A program made the position numbers and the translations under genes. From assembly GCA_003254925.1 (NCBI GenBank), contig QANZ01011582.1:85913-149912 (forward strand): DNA of 64,000 bases. Direction: 5' to 3'. The notes under the pieces are model-generated. The model was not told the DNA's origin. It saw nothing but the letters and a program-made list of their open reading frames with translations, and searched no databases. The stretch comes from Chamaecrista fasciculata (Eukaryota > Streptophyta > Magnoliopsida > Fabales > Fabaceae). Below are positions 23,538 to 35,403 of the stretch, in pieces (within the stretch, counting starts at the first letter, position 1; each line of letters starts with the position of its first letter).

Positions 23538-24056
23538 AGTATTCCAAAACGCAGAATCCAAAACGAAAGAACAAAGAAGAAAGAATAAAGAAAAAACGAA
23601 AAAAAAATTCTGGAAAGAGAGATTTTACTCCGAATCGTTTTCTCCGATTCCGATTGTGCTGAATTGAAGCAAGAAGCTCTCGCGCTTCTGGTGAATTTTC
23701 TGATTGCGGAATCGGAATATGTTTTAATCGCATCGGAAACAGAGAGAATAAAGTACTTGACGAGTTTGTTGTTTTATAATTCCATCGACGTCCGAGTTAA
23801 CTCGGCCGCGATGATCGAGATCGTAATATCCGTTACTCGGTCGCCGGAGCTCCGATTAAGAATTAGCAACGCCGACGAGATCCACGACGGAGTGATCGAC
23901 ATTCTTCGGAGTCCGATTTCGTATCCTCGCGGTTTCAAGATCAGAATCAAAGCTCTGTCTGCTCTGTGTTTACCGAAGGAGACGCGGCGGAAGGCGGTGG
24001 TGGCCGAAGTGGCGAAGGTTCTCCATCGAACCCTAATCCCCTTTCATCAACGCATC

Positions 24057-24126
<70 letters not shown>

Positions 24127-24407
24127 GGTTTTTTTGGATAAAATAAACTAAAATCCCCAATTGTTTCTTTTTTCTTACATTTTGGTTCCATTATAGAGAA
24201 AAAGGTCCTTAATGTAAAAAATTTAAACTTTTAGGAGTTAAAAATCAATTTTATGTTTTTTTTTAACAGAAAAATGGATGGAAACTATTAGAGGGACCAA
24301 CTTTGTCAAGTTTTGCATAACTGGGGGACCAATATGGAACAAAAAATAACTGGGGGACCAATTTGAAACACTGAGCATAACTGGAGGACCAAAATAGGAC
24401 TTTGGCC
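23172..24407. mobile_element. Pack-MULE, 1236 bp, with perfect 9-bp target duplication
   Basis: Starts ggccgaagtcctattttggt and ends with the complement (accaaaataggactttggcc, one mismatch). Flanks are ttatataaa at 23163-23171 and 24408-24416, identical. The inverted arms are long, about 350 bp, built from repeated 'ggtcccccagttat' units and ending inward in mirrored microsatellites: (CT)n(GT)n at about 23479-23538 and (TG)n(AG)n at about 24057-24122. Between the arms lies a fragment of a U-box/ARM protein gene. No transposase is present; mobilisation would need an autonomous MULE elsewhere. Confidence 0.9.
23664..24055 (+). pseudogene. Captured fragment of a PUB25/26-type U-box E3 ubiquitin ligase (ARM-repeat region)
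   Basis: About 130 open codons read KQEALALLVNFLIAESEYV, then RIKYLTSLLFYNSIDVRVNS, AAMIEIVISVTRSPELRLRI, then SPISYPRGFKIRIKALSALC followed by LPKETRRKAV. This matches the armadillo-repeat part of plant PUB25/PUB26-type ligases (SSIEVRVNSAALIE, NPISYPRALKVGIKALFALC in relatives). The N-terminal U-box that recruits E2 and the C-terminal ARM repeats are missing, and after 24055 the frame runs into a (TG)n(AG)n microsatellite of the element arm. The open frame without stops suggests recent capture or selection. It cannot be a functional ligase; a transcript could act as antisense or small-RNA source (inference). Confidence 0.8.
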
Positions 24408-24416
24408 TTATATAAA

Positions 24417-26598
24417 TATTTTTCTTATATACTCTTCAATCCTTTTTCATCGACCACTTTCACCTCTCAACATCAAAATTGTTACAATCACCTTCGAAAA
24501 TCTCGTTCAACCGTGGTAGGTCAATTGTTGATACGGGTCACACTTGATGTGGGGCTCATGCATCGACTATGTAGTCTTGGTTATCCAAGGGTTTCGTACT
24601 CTCTTCTTTTTCATTGTTTTTTAGTTGAATAAAAAAAATAGTAACCTTGTATATTAATTGTGTATATATATATATAATCTCTTATTCAAGTAAACTTTGG
24701 TTAATTCTCTTATATTATTTATATTCTAAAAATCTTTAGACTATCATCATTGATTTCATTCTTTCGAGAATTAAAAACTTAGAGCTGATAGGTGACTTAT
24801 CAAACTTGAAACTAATTTGAGAAACAAGATTCTATCCTTCTAAAAGAAAATCTAGACTTGCAAAATACAAACTCCTATGAGACAAGAAAAACAGTTTTCA
24901 TCATTTCAATCCTAAATTATATTTTAGAAGTGTTAGTTAAAAAACATGTTTTTCTACTTATATGCTTTAATAATCTAATTGTTGAATATTAAAAATGTGA
25001 ATGACTAAAGTTATATTAAAATACTTTTAAAATATGTGTTTCTTCTTAATTAGAGTGAAATGTTAGTGATATTGTTTATGTACATGAGAAAGGGTTCATC
25101 CCCCATGATCCATTACTAAGAAAAAAAATAACTTATTTACTAACTTCAAAACTTTTTTGCTTCAAATCTTTCACCGTCTCTAATTTGAATCCTAAACAGC
25201 TTGTGTGGACCCATTTAACTAGGGTTTGAAGTTTCAACAAAATCTGCTTTACAAATTACAACCAATTTTTAATCATCTCCAAAAGTTAAAAAATTCACAC
25301 CCTTCTCTTTTCTTTATTTTTTAGAAATTATTTTAGATTATCCAAAACTTTTGCTTTTTCAAGATTCATTATTTGAAGCTAGTGGGTTGAAAGACGGATC
25401 CCAAATGTACTTATCTATTTGTACCTTTTATGTACTAAGAATTTTTTCTTTTTAACTTTTCTTTTTTGGGGGTTTAGAAAGTTTTGAAGCAAATTGATTG
25501 AATGTCATGTCTTTTGATAACAAAAGGGACTATTACTGTAAGAGGTAGGTTAAATAAAGGCAAAAATGTGTGTAAATGTGCACATTTCAGGGTAATACAT
25601 GTTTGGTAGCTGGGAAACAAGAAATAATGTTGATATGGTCAGAAAATTATTGAATCTGAAAATTAAACTGGAAACAAATTTGAAAAACCTCTGGAATTAA
25701 TTACACTCTAACTTGTATTGGTGAATCCATCACCACAAGTATGGATCATTATGAGACATGAATTTCATACCTTTTGGATAGTGGAAACTTTAATGTATGT
25801 CCCAAGTTTGAAAATCACTTTTTCTAGTTTCTATTTTTATCCTAAATTGTTAGAGATGATTAGGGTAGGTTTTATTTAAAAAAAAAAAAACTAGGACTAT
25901 TTGAGAATTTCAAACATATTCTCTAAAATTCTCATATAGTCCTAGTTTTTTTTTAGAGAACAATGTTATTTTACAATTGTTTCTAAAACATTGACTAGCT
26001 ACTGGGGTGAAGCTTAATTGATGAATCTCAATAAAAAAAGAAGCAGAAAATAGAAGTACAGTTCAAAGCAAATATAACGAATTTTCCATTAATGAAAACA
26101 ATTTTTAGTGCATGTCTTGTTCTCTGCTTTTTTTTTTTTTATAAAACAAAAAAACACAAATGAGAACATATTGGAGTTGTTCTTGTTTTTCTAAACTTTA
26201 GAACAATAATTTGTTTTTTGATTTTAAAAAAATGATTTTAGAGAACAATGTTATCAAACACATTTATTGTTTTTCGATTTTTAAAAATAAATTTTTTTTT
26301 TAGGAAGTAGAATCAAACATGCCTATAGTCATTTTATCTTATAGTTTTTTAAATTTAAAGTGAATTAATCATTTCTCTAATCTTTACGTACTCATTAAAT
26401 TATAGCAGATAGTGTGAGTATATATTAATTATTTTAATTATTAATTAGAATAATTTATGCCAAGTTCATTGAGGAGCATTATACTCCATGCCATATGGCA
26501 TATGCCACGCCACCCGAAAACGCAGCGTTTCATGATCCCATCGTTTGAGGTTTATTGGTTGTAAAAAAAAAAAAGGAAAAGTTGATCAATGCCTGATA
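24417..26598. other. Intergenic spacer, no gene seen
   Basis: AT-rich, with poly-A/T runs. Inverted phrases at about 25860-26000 ('aactaggactatttgagaa' versus 'tatagtcctagttttt') hint at a small decayed hairpin. No exon is recognised. Confidence 0.45.
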
Positions 26599-26607
26599 TT
26601 GTTTAAA

Positions 26608-27005
26608 GGCTAAAGTGCACTTTTAGTCCCATAACTTTTTTTGTTGCAAATTTGGTCTCATAACTTTGGCAAAGGTCTCAATTTGGTCCCATAATTTTTG
26701 AAAACGTCTCACCGTTGGTCCCAATACTGATTTCCATCTATTATCTACCGCTAAAGATGATCTGACATACTGAGTTGGATGATGACGTGACAAATATAGG
26801 TGAAGTTATGAGATAGATGGAAATCAGCTTAGGACCAACGGTGAGACGTTTTTAGAAGTTATGGGACCAAAATTGCAACAAAAAAAGTTATAGGACCAAA
26901 TTGAGACCTTTGTCAAAGTTATGGGACCAAAATTGCAACAAAAAAAGTTATGAGACCAAATTAAAACATTTGCCAAAGTTATGGGACCAAAAGTACACTT
27001 TAGCC
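26608..27005. mobile_element. MULE-type MITE, 398 bp, with perfect 9-bp target duplication
   Basis: Ends 'ggctaaagtgcacttttagt' and 'accaaaagtacactttagcc' are inverted. Flanks ttgtttaaa at 26599-26607 and 27006-27014 are identical. The interior is a near-palindrome ('gatttccatctat' versus 'atagatggaaatc'). Confidence 0.88.
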
Positions 27006-27014
27006 TTGTTTAAA

Positions 27015-29334
27015 TTTAAAATGTAAGAAGGAAAAAAGACATTTTAATTTGATTTCAATTTTTCATTTTTTTTAAACATACACTGATGTGGATGTGATTT
27101 TTTCTTTTTAACAGAAAAAAACTGGTTTTCCATTTTCAAGTCTGAAAAGAATCACCACATCGGCACATCCACATTCAACCTATTTGTCAAAAACTTGTAT
27201 TGTTTGAATAAACTTATGTTAACAGTACTATTCAGTCCAAAAAAAACTCATGTTAACAGTTGACCTCATCTTTAATTAAGAGTATTTAGCAATTCAAGCC
27301 AACACATCAACCTGCTAAATCTAATCCCACCTTTAAGTTTGAGTTAATTTGATTTGGATCGATAGGTTAGTTTGATCTAAAAAAAACATCATCCAGGGTT
27401 TAAAGAAGGACAAAAGAAAATAAACTGAAAATGTGAATTGCATTGTTTTCATCCGTGCATAGTCATTGACTTTATCGAAAAAGAAATTATTTTAAAATAT
27501 TCTAGAGAATGACAGCTCATGCATAACAAGAATAACATGTTGAATTATTTTATAATAGTCTTTTATGTGATCCGTGTGACTAAGGACTTGCTCTAATTAA
27601 AGGAAAGTCCACGATGGTTGTTGGGCTTAAAAGAAACTAGAACCTAGTAAGATTTTATATACCCTTCTTTCTCCCTTCAGAATTTAGAGCCTCACATTTT
27701 GGCATGAGTGAATAAGGTGATAAGGAGAGTTTTCAACCACCAGAAAACTAAGAAAGGAAGAAGGGCAGAAGGAAGAAAACTCTCTTCAAGTTCTTGAAAG
27801 CTATGGATTAAGGTACACTTCTCTCTACTCATTAAAATCTGGAGTAATAAAGTTTTATCTTACATAACAAACTATGGTGAGGTGTCCAACAATTATTTTT
27901 CAATAGGGTTTAGATTGAACAAACGGATTTCAAAATTCTAAGGAAGCTCAACTCAACTCCCTACCCTACACTGCTTATTTTTTTTTTCTATTAAAATGGT
28001 ACGTATTGTATATTGAAGCTTCACTCAATGTATATAGTTCAATGCAAGAGTTTAATGATATTTAATATAGTTTAACTCGTAATATGTATAATATATTACA
28101 TAATTAAAAATGTTAACATCTAACTTGTTATGATGCACACTAATTTCAATTTTCAACTACTTTAAATATGAATATATGACTTTCATAAGTTTTATTATAT
28201 TATTAAGTTCTTTACTCATATAACAATAATAAAAAAGAATCCATTAAAATTTAAATTCAAAAATATTGAAAGAAAAAAAAAAGTTGTTGAGGTGAAGTAT
28301 ATTTTTGACCAAAAAATTATTTACAAATTAAAATGAGCCAACTCGCGAGTCGACTAAACTTAATTGATTATTATTTGATTTAAATTAAAATAATTATTTT
28401 TTTTTAAATCCAATCAACCTTAAAAAATCTTAACGTAACCTAACTTAACCCACCCGCAAATACCAACCTCAATGGTGTGGGTAGTAGATTATTAAACACA
28501 AGAACAAAAAAAAAATTTAGATAAAATTTCTTATATTTTTGGTATAAAGTATTTTGAATCAAAAATTTGATTTATATTCTCTCTCCTATGATTGGTCATG
28601 CAAAGAAATGTATTTAATATTTTCTTTCTATCATAATTGGTCATGTATAAAATTTTTGTCCCGTGTCAAATGTTTATTGAGAAACCTTATAATAAAGATA
28701 TATAAGTCGATTCCAAAAATAATTAAAGCAAAAGAGCTTGACTTTCTAGCAGTAAACCAATCTACAAATGTATATATATGAATTGAAACCAAAATTACAA
28801 CCAACTCCACACATAAGAATATCATATCAGATAAGTAGAAAAAACATTGAACATTCAAGTCTCTAGCAGCATATATACCACCAGAAAGAATAACTACAGA
28901 AAAATCAAGATATATAATTTTTTTCTTATAAGAAAAACTATAGCATTGAGATGGCTAATTTCGTTTCTGTGCTTATATGGTTATTTTGCAGCAACCAACT
29001 CCAGAATCACTTGTCTTTCACAACCATTAAGGTGAACATAGATGCAAACCAAAAACTAAAAGGAAAAATGTAAAAAATTAAACAAAATGAGAAAACTTAC
29101 TTTTTAAGTCCTTAAACTTGTCTTAAAACTATGATTTAGTCCATGAATATTAAAAAATATACTTTTTGGTCTCTAATCTTTTACAAACATCAATTATTTA
29201 AGCTTCACATGTGACATTTCAAAAATTTAGAAGTTGAAATTTATAAAATTAAAAAATAGGCCAAAAAGTAAATTGTAATTTTATGACAAATTTTGAGACT
29301 AAAAAAGTGAATTTTCTGTTTGAAATGATGAGGT
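27015..29334. other. Intergenic spacer and 3' flank of profilin
   Basis: Mostly AT-rich. 27590-27990 has a TATA-like 'tttatatacc' (about 27653) followed by a purine-rich leader-like stretch; it could be an LTR or promoter relic, but I see no definite ends. 28517-28720 is a copy of the 'ttggtcatgcaaagaaatg' repeat that matters as an empty site for the solo LTR at 48858. 29100-29300 has decayed 'tttagtcc' repeat arms. Confidence 0.4.
28517..28720. repeat. MITE-like repeat, uninterrupted copy of the 48760-50800 host repeat
   Basis: Reads 'tttagataaaatttctta' ... 'tggtcatgcaaagaaatgta' ... 'accttataataaagatat'. The copy at 48760 has the same sequence up to 'tatgcaaaaatg' and resumes at 50680 with 'aaatgtgtgtttaatatttt'. 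It therefore shows the structure before the LTR insertion. Confidence 0.7.
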
Positions 29335-31366
29335 CTAGAGTCCTTGATCAATGAGATAATCTCCCATCCTCTCAACAATCATGTTACACTGTCCTGGGGT
29401 CACAGGTTCATCATAGATACCAATAATCATAGCTTGGCTTGTTTTCTTGATAGTCACCCCTCCAGAACCCTGCAATTATATTGTAAAATGTATCATGACA
29501 AAACTAAAAGGTAAAAGCTATATTAAATTACACGAATCTTAATATATTTTGTGAAAAAATATCATTTTGATTAGTGAATTACAGAGTGGATTTTGTTTTG
29601 GTCCCTAAAGTAATTCTTTTTCAGTTTTAGTCCTCAGATTTTTCAATTTATTTTGTGGTTAATTCATAACGTGATTTTTTTTTTGAATTTTGTCATTATT
29701 TCTGACTTTGACAGTTGAAATAAACTGTTTTTTCCTCGTACTTGATTTAACAAGTGAGTTGACCAAGAAAAAAAAATAAAAATATTCTTTCTTATCTAAT
29801 TAGAAATAAATTTATAGTTGAATTTTCTTTTTCTCTTTAGGAAAAATTATATTTTTGGTCTCATATTTTTTGCTCAGGTCTCAATTTGATCCTCTATATT
29901 TTTTTGTTACACTTTCGATGCCATATTTTTGCAAAAAAATTATATTGTTAGTCCCACAATGTGGGACCTTTTGTAAAAATATAAAACTAATTTTGCAACC
30001 TAACTCAAAGATATGAAACCAAAAGTGAAACACGGGATCAAATGGAGACTTTAGCAAAAGATAGGAAACCAAAAGTGCAACAAAAAAATTTAGGGTAAAT
30101 TACACTTTGGTACCCTGTGGTTTGAAACTTGACACTTTGGTACCCTGTGGTATTCTCCATTAACACTTTGGTACCCTTTGGAGCTATTTTGTAATTTTAA
30201 CCATAATAAATTTTACAAAAATTACATATTGACCCCAAAAAAATTTTAAACTTTTCATTTTAGTCCCTATATAATATGTATCCAGGGACCTATTTGTAAT
30301 TTTTTGAAAATTTTTTGGGGTCAATATGTAATTTTTGCAAAATTTGTTATGGTTAAAATTACAAAATAGCTCCAAAGGGTACCAAAGTGTTAAGGGAGAA
30401 TACCACAGGGTACCAAAGTGTCAAGTTTCAAACCACAGGGTACCAAAGTGAAATAGGGTCAAACCACAGAGTACCAAAGTGTAATTTACCCAAAAATTTA
30501 TGAGACTTGAGCAAAAGTCGTGAGACCAAAAGTGCACTTTGACCTTCTCTTTATTATCTTACTTATTAAGACACATAGTGAGAAAAATTATTCAAATTAA
30601 ATGTCAAGCTTAATGAAAAAAACTAAACAAAATCAAGACTTATAAATTATGTATGGACCTTCTTGCCTCGGATAACAGCTCCAGGTTCTCCTTGGATGAC
30701 CATGTACTTTGTACCACCCAGGTGTAATCCAGTGGGAGCAAGCCATCCAGCTTCATCAAAATCTTTAGTGATGCCAACAATTTCTTGAGGTTTCAACTGC
30801 AAAACATAACCGAGAGAGATCCTCAAAATTACATCTACATTCCATAGGCACTAAAGTCTTTGATCATCGAATTTACAAATGCAGGGACCAAAAAGTATAA
30901 AATTAATTCGGATTCAGAGACTAAATTGTCACTAGGAACCAAATAGTTGATAATTGAAATATTTCATGGACCAAATCATGTATTTCGTGTATTCAGGGAT
31001 TGGTGAGTTAACTTGGTAAAAATTCAGGGACCAAATAGTAAGTTTCCTCTACTATAAAGGACCAGACCAAATTGGAGCTATATATATGATTCAACTAACT
31101 GCCCTTTCTGTATTATATGTGTACTTATTACAAACAAAAACACATAATGAGGACGTTATTTTTTGCATACAAATAAATATAGGCTGGAAATGAGAATTGA
31201 ACATAAAGAAATGGAAAAGAAGAAGGAAAAGCAAATTAAAGACCTGAGGGAAGGTGGAGCTCTGTGCCCAGACGGCGCCGTCGAGGCCGATGATGGCGGC
31301 GGCGGCAAGGCGGTGGCCGTCAATGTCGCACATAAGATGATCATCTACGTAGGATTGCCACGACAT
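29335..31366 (-). CDS. Profilin, 3 exons, 131 aa
   Basis: Exons on the minus strand are 31366-31244 (41 codons), 30796-30659 (46 codons) and 29469-29335 (44 codons plus stop), all phase 0 with GT..AG borders at the positions usual for plant profilin genes. The product is 131 residues, the standard plant length. It begins [13 protein letters not shown] (Trp3 and Tyr6 of the poly-proline site), contains [20 protein letters not shown] and the basic [14 protein letters not shown] (actin and phosphoinositide contact region), and ends [10 protein letters not shown]. Profilin binds G-actin, poly-proline proteins such as formins and PIP2, and tunes actin polymerisation. Pollen profilins are known panallergens; I cannot tell whether this one is pollen- or vegetative-type. 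Intron 2 carries nested MITEs, but the exons are intact. Confidence 0.96.
29840..30544. mobile_element. MULE-type MITE in profilin intron 2 (outer element), interrupted by a second MITE
   Basis: Flanked by ttctcttta on both sides (29831-29839 and 30545-30553). The right end 'accaaaagtgcactttgacc' and the repeated 'gaccaaaagtg' units belong to the 15222/26608 family. It is split by the element at 30093-30491; without that insert it would be about 300 bp. Confidence 0.82.
30093..30491. mobile_element. MULE-type MITE, 399 bp, GGTACC-repeat family, nested
   Basis: Starts gggtaaattacactttggta and ends with its complement taccaaagtgtaatttaccc. The 9-bp flanks aaaaattta are identical (30084-30092 and 30492-30500). 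The arms are about 170-180 bp, each holding three or four 'ttggtaccctgtgg' units, and the whole can fold as a near-perfect hairpin. Confidence 0.9.
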
Positions 31367-31455
31367 TTTTGTTTTTGATCTTCTCTTTTGATTTGCTTAG
31401 TTTCTAACGGTTTTTATTTGCGAGCTAGGCAGAGTATAAATACTAAATACATATA

Positions 31456-32455
31456 GATTAAAACTTCATTTTGGCCCCTAATATTCATTCCCAATTCTGT
31501 TTTGGTCCCTATTATTTTTGTTGTTTGGTTTTCGTCCTTAATGTTTTTCAACAGTTCTGCTTTGGTCTCTATTCTCTAACTACTGAATGTGATCATATTT
31601 ATCTCGTTTTAAGTTTGAGTGTGACGAAATCAGAGTTACACATTACTCTTAACAAGTTTTTCTTTTCTCAAGAAAAGTCATTGGCAAACAAGATCAAATC
31701 AAGCTTCAATTTGAACATATTTCTCTCCTTTCAATTTCAAATGCGATGAAATTGAAAAAAAGAGTTACTTTTAATGAGTTCTTTCTCTGTTAAAATTGGG
31801 GTTATTGAGCCAATGAGAAGTGACACAGTTGGTTAAGGTTCGGGCTCTTACCCTACAAGGGCGAGGGTTCGAATCCCTTATCGATGTAAGGACCTTATTT
31901 GGTGGGTGATTTGTAAATTCCTCTCGTAAATCCTCATAGAGGTCGGGAGGTATGCCTGACTCTAGTGGGATACTGGTGCTTACCCCCACTTAAACTTTTG
32001 ATTACCAAAAGAAAAAAAAAATTGGGGTTATTGACGAACAAGATCAAATAATAATCCTCTAAAAGTTGGTATTGGTGTTTTGACCAAATCCACTCTTGGA
32101 GTACTATTTGACCTGGTTTGTCGACAACTTCAATTGGATAAAGGAAAAACTTGTCACAATTAACTCATAACTGTGATTTCATTGCATTTGGCGTTGAAAT
32201 AAAAGAGACATGACCAATTTCATGAAATGAACGACCTACTTTCAAGCCTGTTTTGACCTCGTTAAGAGTAACTGATAACTTCGATTTTGTCACATTATGA
32301 CTTTAAAAGAGAGAGATATAACCATATTCATTAGTAAGAGACTAATCATGAAACTTATTAGGAAACATTAGAGATCAAAACAAAATTATTGAAAAATATT
32401 AAGGTCCAAAATAGAATTTGGGATGAATATTAGGGACCAAAATGAAGTTTTGACC
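31456..32455. mobile_element. Non-autonomous element of the 'tattagggaccaaaatgaa' family, about 1 kb, host of a SINE
   Basis: Left arm 'aaaacttcattttggcccct' and right arm 'agggaccaaaatgaagtttt' are inverted ends. A convincing target duplication was not found. Other copies are at 2480-3362, 7015-7770 and 47615-48152. The SINE at 31809-32018 splits it. Confidence 0.65.
31809..32018 (+). mobile_element. tRNA-derived SINE with about 15-bp target duplication
   Basis: A tRNA-like head carries a box-B promoter motif (gttcgaatc, 31867-31875) and an upstream A-box-like 'cacagttggttaagg' (about 31824-31838). The body ends with 'tttgattaccaaaag' and a poly-A tail. The sequence aattggggttattga directly precedes the head (31794-31808) and follows the tail (32020-32034), the long variable duplication expected of LINE-assisted insertion. 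It is transcribed by RNA polymerase III when active and encodes no protein. Confidence 0.88.
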
Positions 32456-34013
32456 ATAGAATTTTATTTTGGTTCTTGAATTACAAGATGAATTCTATTT
32501 TAGTCATTAAATGTTTTATTTTATTTTATTTTAGTTCTCAAAATCATCTAGTTGCTATTATTATCTCTGACATAAACAATTGAGATGGATAAATTTTTTC
32601 ATAAGTATCCTAATAAGTGAGTTGATAGAGAAAAAGAAAAAATTTTATTTTTAGTCTTAAATGAGATATAAATTAGCACTTGATTTTTCTTTCGAAGAAG
32701 AATTTTTTTTTTTTTTTATCAACTCACTTATTGAAAAATGTATGTGAGAGCAACTGTTTAGGTCGGATGTGTAACTCAAAAATAACAATAAAAACTAGAT
32801 GAAATCATACTTTAGACCAACGATAAAACAAATAAGAATGTTTAAGGATCAAAACAGAATTAACTATATAGTTTGAGGACCAAAATAAGATTTCAACTTA
32901 ATTATCACTAATTGTTTTTTGTTAATCGACAGAAAATGTGGCAAGTGGGGGCCACCATCGAAGTGTGGAAATGCAAAGTGGTATGAACCATAGATGGCAG
33001 CATGGTTGAATCATGAATGAGAGTGCCATTCACGTCCTGTGGTCGTGGCCAGTAAGTTATGTCCTCATATGTCATGTTTAATTTTTATTTTTTACAATAT
33101 TTGAGGCCTTCAGGTTCAGGGTACTAAATAATTTACATTTTAATGATAATTAACTTTTTTTAAAAAAAATTAAATCGAACAATTTTGAGGGTGGAAATTC
33201 AAAGTTGGAGCTGTATATGTTTCTGCTCCCATGTGTAACCGAATGATCAAGGCACGAGCTATGTAACACTTTCTTTCATCAGTTTTACTTAAAGTAAAAG
33301 CAAAGCAACCTACTAATCATAAATATGATCAAATGTCAGTGAGGTTCATATAAATATGATCATATTTATTAGTAAGCTCCATAAGAAAGATTAAGAATTT
33401 CTTATGACATAAACATGAATTATATAGTTCCATTCAAAAGTTAAAGGTCACACATCCAGAAAGCATTACAATTTACAAAAGTTCTGCCTTTATCAGCAAG
33501 TCAAAACCTGCCTTCTCCTCTGGTACAATCATTTGCAAGAATAAAAGTTATAAGAATTGACAAGAAAATTTAAGCATGAAATGAGAACATAGAGCGAGTG
33601 ACATGGACTTCAAGAGAACATTATTGCAAGATTTTTATCATTATTGGCTGCTATATCCACAGCTTTGGGCCCGAAATCAAATATCTACATATCCACATAT
33701 AAGAAACATTCTCAAGCACTTAAAAGTAAAAACATATGTACGGAAGAAGAGTGTGCCTTACTCTGCATACAAATGCCCAATAAATCATGTGCTGTTGAAA
33801 GCATAAAAAAGTAGTTGAATAATCTCTTGATAGTCATTCAAAACATGAAGAAACAACACAAAAACTAATTTCATTTGAGTTGGATAAGAGTCATAGCACC
33901 ACTAATTAATATAGTTGCATTTCCAAGTTTTGAACTCGAAATTATGAGGTTACTAAATTGAGAACTGAATAAAAGATATGAGATCAAATTTGCACTTTAG
34001 ACAAAAAAGAAAG
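32456..34013. other. Intergenic spacer with one degenerate MITE
   Basis: 32462-32897 has inverted arms ('tttggttcttgaattacaa' versus 'tatagtttgaggaccaaaat'), a MITE relic without clear target duplication. A GC-richer patch at 32935-33060 holds no recognised exon. The rest is featureless. Confidence 0.45.
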
Positions 34014-35307
34014 GACATTAAGATGGGTTTGAGTGTGTGAGTGAGCATTAAGCGAGTGCTTAATTAGTAACTCTTTGTTTAGTGAGTGAGGGAGTGATTA
34101 ATCGATAAGGAAAAATGTGAGTTGCATGATCAATGTGGTCGTGCACATCATTGGGTCCCACCATTCATTTTTCAGATCCTTACGAAATCACGCATACATA
34201 CTATCCTTTTCTATTTACCTTTCCTTGAATTCCTCTCCTCCAAGTATTTTGCTCTCTCTCATCCTAAACCATGGTTTCATAGTTTAACTATTGATGATCA
34301 CATCCTCAATTACATACGCAGCGTACGTGTGCTTTGGTGGTTGAATGCATGTTTAGCTGTCAACTACCAATTAAACCTCTCTCTCTAAAATAAAATACCA
34401 CTTGTTTTCAAAATACCATTTATCACTTACTTTTAGTCTTCTAATAAACAACACAAATGACATATCTATTATCGACCACAGTTTCTCACTTTTCCAAATT
34501 GTACCTTGAGCACATCAGATTCTCTTAGTCTTCATTAAGGATTAATCAAATAGTGTGAGTATGTTACCAATACTCTATTCATCTACACATGCATGCCATG
34601 CATGCCTCTGTAACGTTTAGTCAAAATAAACTTAAATTGGGAGTACAATTGACATAAAAAAGAAACGATATCTGGTGGTACAATTGACACACACACATAT
34701 GTGCATGCATGGATATCACATGATACCATCAAATTAATCATGAACTAAGCTTTCTTTAATTAATTAATCAATATTAATATATACAAAGACTCTGACAATG
34801 CCTTGCTTTGGATTACGATAGAGAGAGAGATGAAGAGAAGGTTACGAAAAAGGAAAATGGTGTTATGTGCAAAAAAGGATGCAATTTGCATGGAAAAGGG
34901 TGATATGCACGAGGATAGTGATCAACTCCTTCCTCATAAGTCACTAAGTATAACGTTACTATCCAGATATTTCAGACTCACATACTCCTTTTACTCCCTT
35001 CCTTCCTCTCCAAATCTTACGTTTCTCTCATTTTTTTACGCTTTTGTCATTTTCTCTCACTTCTACTTTTTCCTTATTCAATCTCTTCACTTTACTGCTT
35101 TTCTTACCATTTTGTCCTCTCTAATTCTCTAATTTCTTTTTCACTCTTTTCACGAATAATTATAAAGTATTAAAAAAACATAGGAGAGTTTGGTCAATGA
35201 AAACCATAACTTATGTTGTAACTTACGAGCGGCATAGTATAATATTTACCAATGATATATTTGTAAATATTACATATAGTAATAATAATGCACCACAAGA
35301 ATTTGGG

Positions 35308-35315
35308 TATATAAA
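35308..35315 (+). promoter_or_regulatory. TATA box of SANT-like pseudogene copy 1
   Basis: tatataaa lies 96 bases before the ATG at 35404. The same motif stands at the equivalent place in copy 2, so the promoter core was duplicated with the gene. Confidence 0.5.
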
Positions 35316-35403
35316 TGCTACTTCATTCCAACAAGCTTTTTCACACCCTCGGGCCTCAAATATAACTCTTTCTCTAGCCAATTTCTTTATCCATCTGTAA
35401 ACA

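Noticed and set aside
23479..24122. Independent CT and GA microsatellites
   Set aside because: They mirror each other in the two arms of the Pack-MULE and are best described as part of it.
23664..24146. Functional U-box gene
   Set aside because: No U-box, no C-terminal repeats, lies between terminal inverted repeats with a target duplication, and the 3' end runs into a microsatellite.
31809..31880. Possible tRNA gene
   Set aside because: Box-B is good, but the sequence cannot form a full cloverleaf with acceptor stem and is followed by a SINE body, poly-A tail and flanking target duplication.
34803..35132. 109-codon open frame with a similar one at 38855-39157
   Set aside because: It lies in the upstream region of the duplicated pseudogenes, the two copies differ by frame-neutral and frame-breaking changes without protein-like conservation, and no motif is recognisable. 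It is treated as noncoding.
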